Source: an uncultured Pseudomonas sp. (GTDB lineage: Bacteria; Pseudomonadota; Gammaproteobacteria; Pseudomonadales; Pseudomonadaceae). Taken from it: a stretch of 36,584 bases of DNA. Shown in pieces: positions 35,199-36,584 of the stretch. Position numbers and translations under genes: made by a program. How positions within the stretch are numbered: position 1 is the stretch's first letter; each line of letters begins with the position of its first letter. The notes under the pieces were generated by a model. That model did not search any database. It was not told the origin of the DNA and saw only the letters and a list, made by a program, of their open reading frames with translations. Location of the stretch: assembly GCF_946885885.1 (NCBI RefSeq), contig NZ_CAMPHN010000029.1:1-36584 (forward strand), read 5' to 3'.

Positions 35199-35651
35199 CT
35201 AGACCGCCTTGACCTCGATAATCTCCACATCGAAGCTCAGCGCTTTGCCGGCCAACGGGTGGTTGAAGTCGATGGTGACCTGATTATCGTCGAATGCCTT
35301 GACCACGCCCGGCAGCTCGGCGTTGGCGGCGTCGTTGAAAATCACCAGCAAGCCCTCGGATAGCTCCATATCCTGGAACTGGCTGCGCGGCATCACTTGC
35401 ACGTTCTGCGGATTGCCCTGGCCGAAGCCCTGTTCGGGCCCGATCGGCAAGCTGCGCTTATCGCCGGCTTTGAGGCCGTAAATGGCCTGCTCGAAACCCG
35501 GCAACAGGTTGCCGTCGCCGACCTTGAACGTGGCCGGTTGTTTATCGAAGGTACTGTCCACCACATCGCCGCTTTCCAGCTTGAGGGCGAAGTGCAGGGT
35601 AACTTCCTTGTCCGGGCCGATACGCTGCTCTTGAGTTAGAGGGTCAGTCAT
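35199..35651 (-). CDS. fkpB: FKBP-type peptidyl-prolyl cis-trans isomerase FkpB (SlpA-like)
   Basis: A 150-residue cytosolic FKBP with an inserted-in-flap domain. The FKBP core begins VTLHFALKLESGDVVDSTFD, then LLPGFEQAIYGLKAGDKRSL (about residues 50-69). The IF chaperone segment follows (PIGPEQGFGQGNPQNVQVMP). The C-terminus VTIDFNHPLAGKALSFDVEI is diagnostic. It accelerates prolyl isomerisation and acts as a chaperone. The ATG at 35651 overlaps the end of lspA by 8 bases, as in many gammaproteobacteria. Confidence 0.95.
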   Translation of the reverse strand: MTDPLTQEQRIGPDKEVTLHFALKLESGDVVDSTFDKQPATFKVGDGNLLPGFEQAIYGLKAGDKRSLPIGPEQGFGQGNPQNVQVMPRSQFQDMELSEGLLVIFNDAANAELPGVVKAFDDNQVTIDFNHPLAGKALSFDVEIIEVKAV

Positions 35652-36147
35652 GCGCGGGTTCTCCGGATCTCTCGCTTTTGAACATATCCAGCGCCAGCAG
35701 TACGGCGCCGACGGTAATGGCGCTATCGGCGATATTGAATGCCGGGAAGTACCAACGGTGCTGCCAGTGCAGCAGGATAAAGTCGACCACATGGCCGAAT
35801 AGCACGCGGTCCAACAGATTACCCACGGCGCCGCCAAGTACCAGCGCCAACGCCATTGCCAACCAGGTTTCGCCGGGTTTGAGGCGCTTGAGCCAGACCA
35901 CCAGCACCGCACTGACCACCAGCGCGATAACCGCGAAGAACCAGCGCTGCCAGCCCGATTCGCCGGCAAGGAAGCTGAAAGCGGCGCCCTTGTTGTAGGC
36001 CAGGGTCCAACTGAAGTAATCGGGGACCACCACGATTTGCTGGTACATGCTCAGGCTATTGTCGAAATAGAACTTGCTCGCCTGATCGATCACGAACACC
36101 AGCAGGCTCAACCAAAGCCAGGGCAATTTACCGAAGCGGGAGGTCAT
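35644..36147 (-). CDS. lspA: lipoprotein signal peptidase LspA (signal peptidase II)
   Basis: A 167-residue inner-membrane aspartyl protease with four TM segments. It cleaves diacylglyceryl prolipoproteins. Conserved blocks are FVIDQASKFYFD (about residue 18-30), YNKGAAFSFLAG, the first catalytic Asp in GGAVGNLLDRVLFGHVVDFI (about residue 123) and the second in FPAFNIADSAITVG (about residue 143). AAGGA lies upstream of ATG 36147. It is part of the ileS-lspA-fkpB-ispH string. Confidence 0.97.
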   Translation of the reverse strand: MTSRFGKLPWLWLSLLVFVIDQASKFYFDNSLSMYQQIVVVPDYFSWTLAYNKGAAFSFLAGESGWQRWFFAVIALVVSAVLVVWLKRLKPGETWLAMALALVLGGAVGNLLDRVLFGHVVDFILLHWQHRWYFPAFNIADSAITVGAVLLALDMFKSERSGEPAHD

Positions 36148-36181
36148 AAGCAGGCGTCCTTAGGTTCGGATGCGGACTCGA

Positions 36182-36219
36182 GCCCCTCACCCCCGGCCCC
36201 TCTCCCGGGGGGAGAGGGG
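36182..36219. repeat. palindromic repeat between ileS and lspA
   Basis: CCCCTCTCC and GGAGAGGGG form a 9-bp stem (36197-36219), preceded by GCCCCTCACCCCCGG. It is related to the element at 4841-4875. It may form a hairpin in the ileS-lspA mRNA. Confidence 0.6.
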
Positions 36220-36240
36220 AGCAAAGCAGTGCGCAGTGCC

Positions 36241-36584
36241 TCAGGCATAGTGACGAACCTCGCCGGCGCCTTCGATGTTTTCCACGCAGCGCCCGCAGAT
36301 TTCCGGGTGCGCCGGGTTTACCCCGACGTCCTCACGGTGGTGCCAGCAACGGGCGCATTTGGCATGGCCGGACTTGACGATCTTCAGCTTCAGGCCGGGC
36401 ACCTCGGTGCTCACGGCATCGGCCGGCGCATCGGCCAGTGGCGCCAGCGTCGCGGTCGAAGTGATCAGCACGAAACGCAATTCGTTGCCGAGCTTGCTCA
36501 GGTCGGCGCGCAAGGCATCTTCGCCATAAAGGGTGACCTCGGCCTGCAGGTTGCCGCCGATCGCCTTGGCGGCGCGCAGCCCTT
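36241..36584 (-). CDS. ileS: isoleucyl-tRNA synthetase, C-terminal end (partial)
   Basis: Only the last 114 residues or so are in the window; the gene continues beyond 36584. The C-terminal zinc-binding module is clear: [15 protein letters not shown] and [14 protein letters not shown], with four cysteines in two CxxC pairs, typical of bacterial IleRS. IleRS charges tRNA-Ile with isoleucine. The lspA gene follows after a 93-base gap holding a palindromic repeat. Confidence 0.95.
   Translation of the reverse strand, partial: GLRAAKAIGGNLQAEVTLYGEDALRADLSKLGNELRFVLITSTATLAPLADAPADAVSTEVPGLKLKIVKSGHAKCARCWHHREDVGVNPAHPEICGRCVENIEGAGEVRHYA

Overview
The window comes from a high-GC gammaproteobacterium, almost certainly a Pseudomonas. 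The gene content and local order match segments of the P. aeruginosa chromosome as recalled from established knowledge: the bauRABC beta-alanine locus, 8-oxoguanine and adenine deaminases, and the thiO / minor pilin / ispH / fkpB / lspA / ileS neighbourhood. Many short palindromic repeats of the Pseudomonas REP type, and two genes for REP-associated tyrosine transposases (RAYTs), support the same assignment. No database search was run. All identities are read from protein motifs and gene order.

Layout. (1) 97-1208: a two-gene vitamin B3 salvage unit on the minus strand, pnuC plus a NadR-type kinase. (2) 1451-2278: arylamine N-acetyltransferase. (3) 2335-3217: a RAYT framed by its REP repeats. 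(4) 3287-7697: bauA-bauB-bauC on the minus strand with divergent bauR, for beta-alanine to acetyl-CoA. (5) 7949-10224: a Tat-exported aldo/keto reductase and an NTP/NDP-exchange-type carrier. (6) 10483-11729: a RutR-like TetR regulator overlapping an IMPACT/YigZ protein. (7) 11735-12357: a second RAYT inside a different REP family. (8) 12587-15008: two purine deaminases. (9) 15186-18029: a three-gene signalling cassette in which two orphan periplasmic solute-binding proteins flank a membrane diguanylate cyclase. (10) 18118-19212: thiO.

(11) 19493-33276 is the most unusual part. Two complete, strongly diverged minor-pilin/PilY1 operons lie head to tail on the minus strand. The upstream one runs pilE2-fimT2-pilV2-pilW2-pilX2-pilY1b. 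The downstream one runs fimU-pilV-pilW-pilX-pilY1a-pilE. About 0.7 kb separates them, and a MITE-like element sits 20 bases in front of fimU. A third, lone fimT (33622-34137) is transcribed the opposite way and carries a GRxR C-terminal tail, the motif linked to DNA binding in competence FimT proteins. The pilus block looks clearly more AT-rich than its surroundings. (12) 34157-36584: the housekeeping genes ispH, fkpB, lspA and the 3' end of ileS.

How it fits together. The left half is small catabolic and salvage modules (nicotinamide riboside, beta-alanine, purines) separated by REP clusters. The right half is surface biology. A c-di-GMP enzyme with periplasmic sensing partners lies beside a doubled set of type IV pilus tip genes, which suggests a cell with two alternative pilus tips and possibly a dedicated DNA-uptake pilin.
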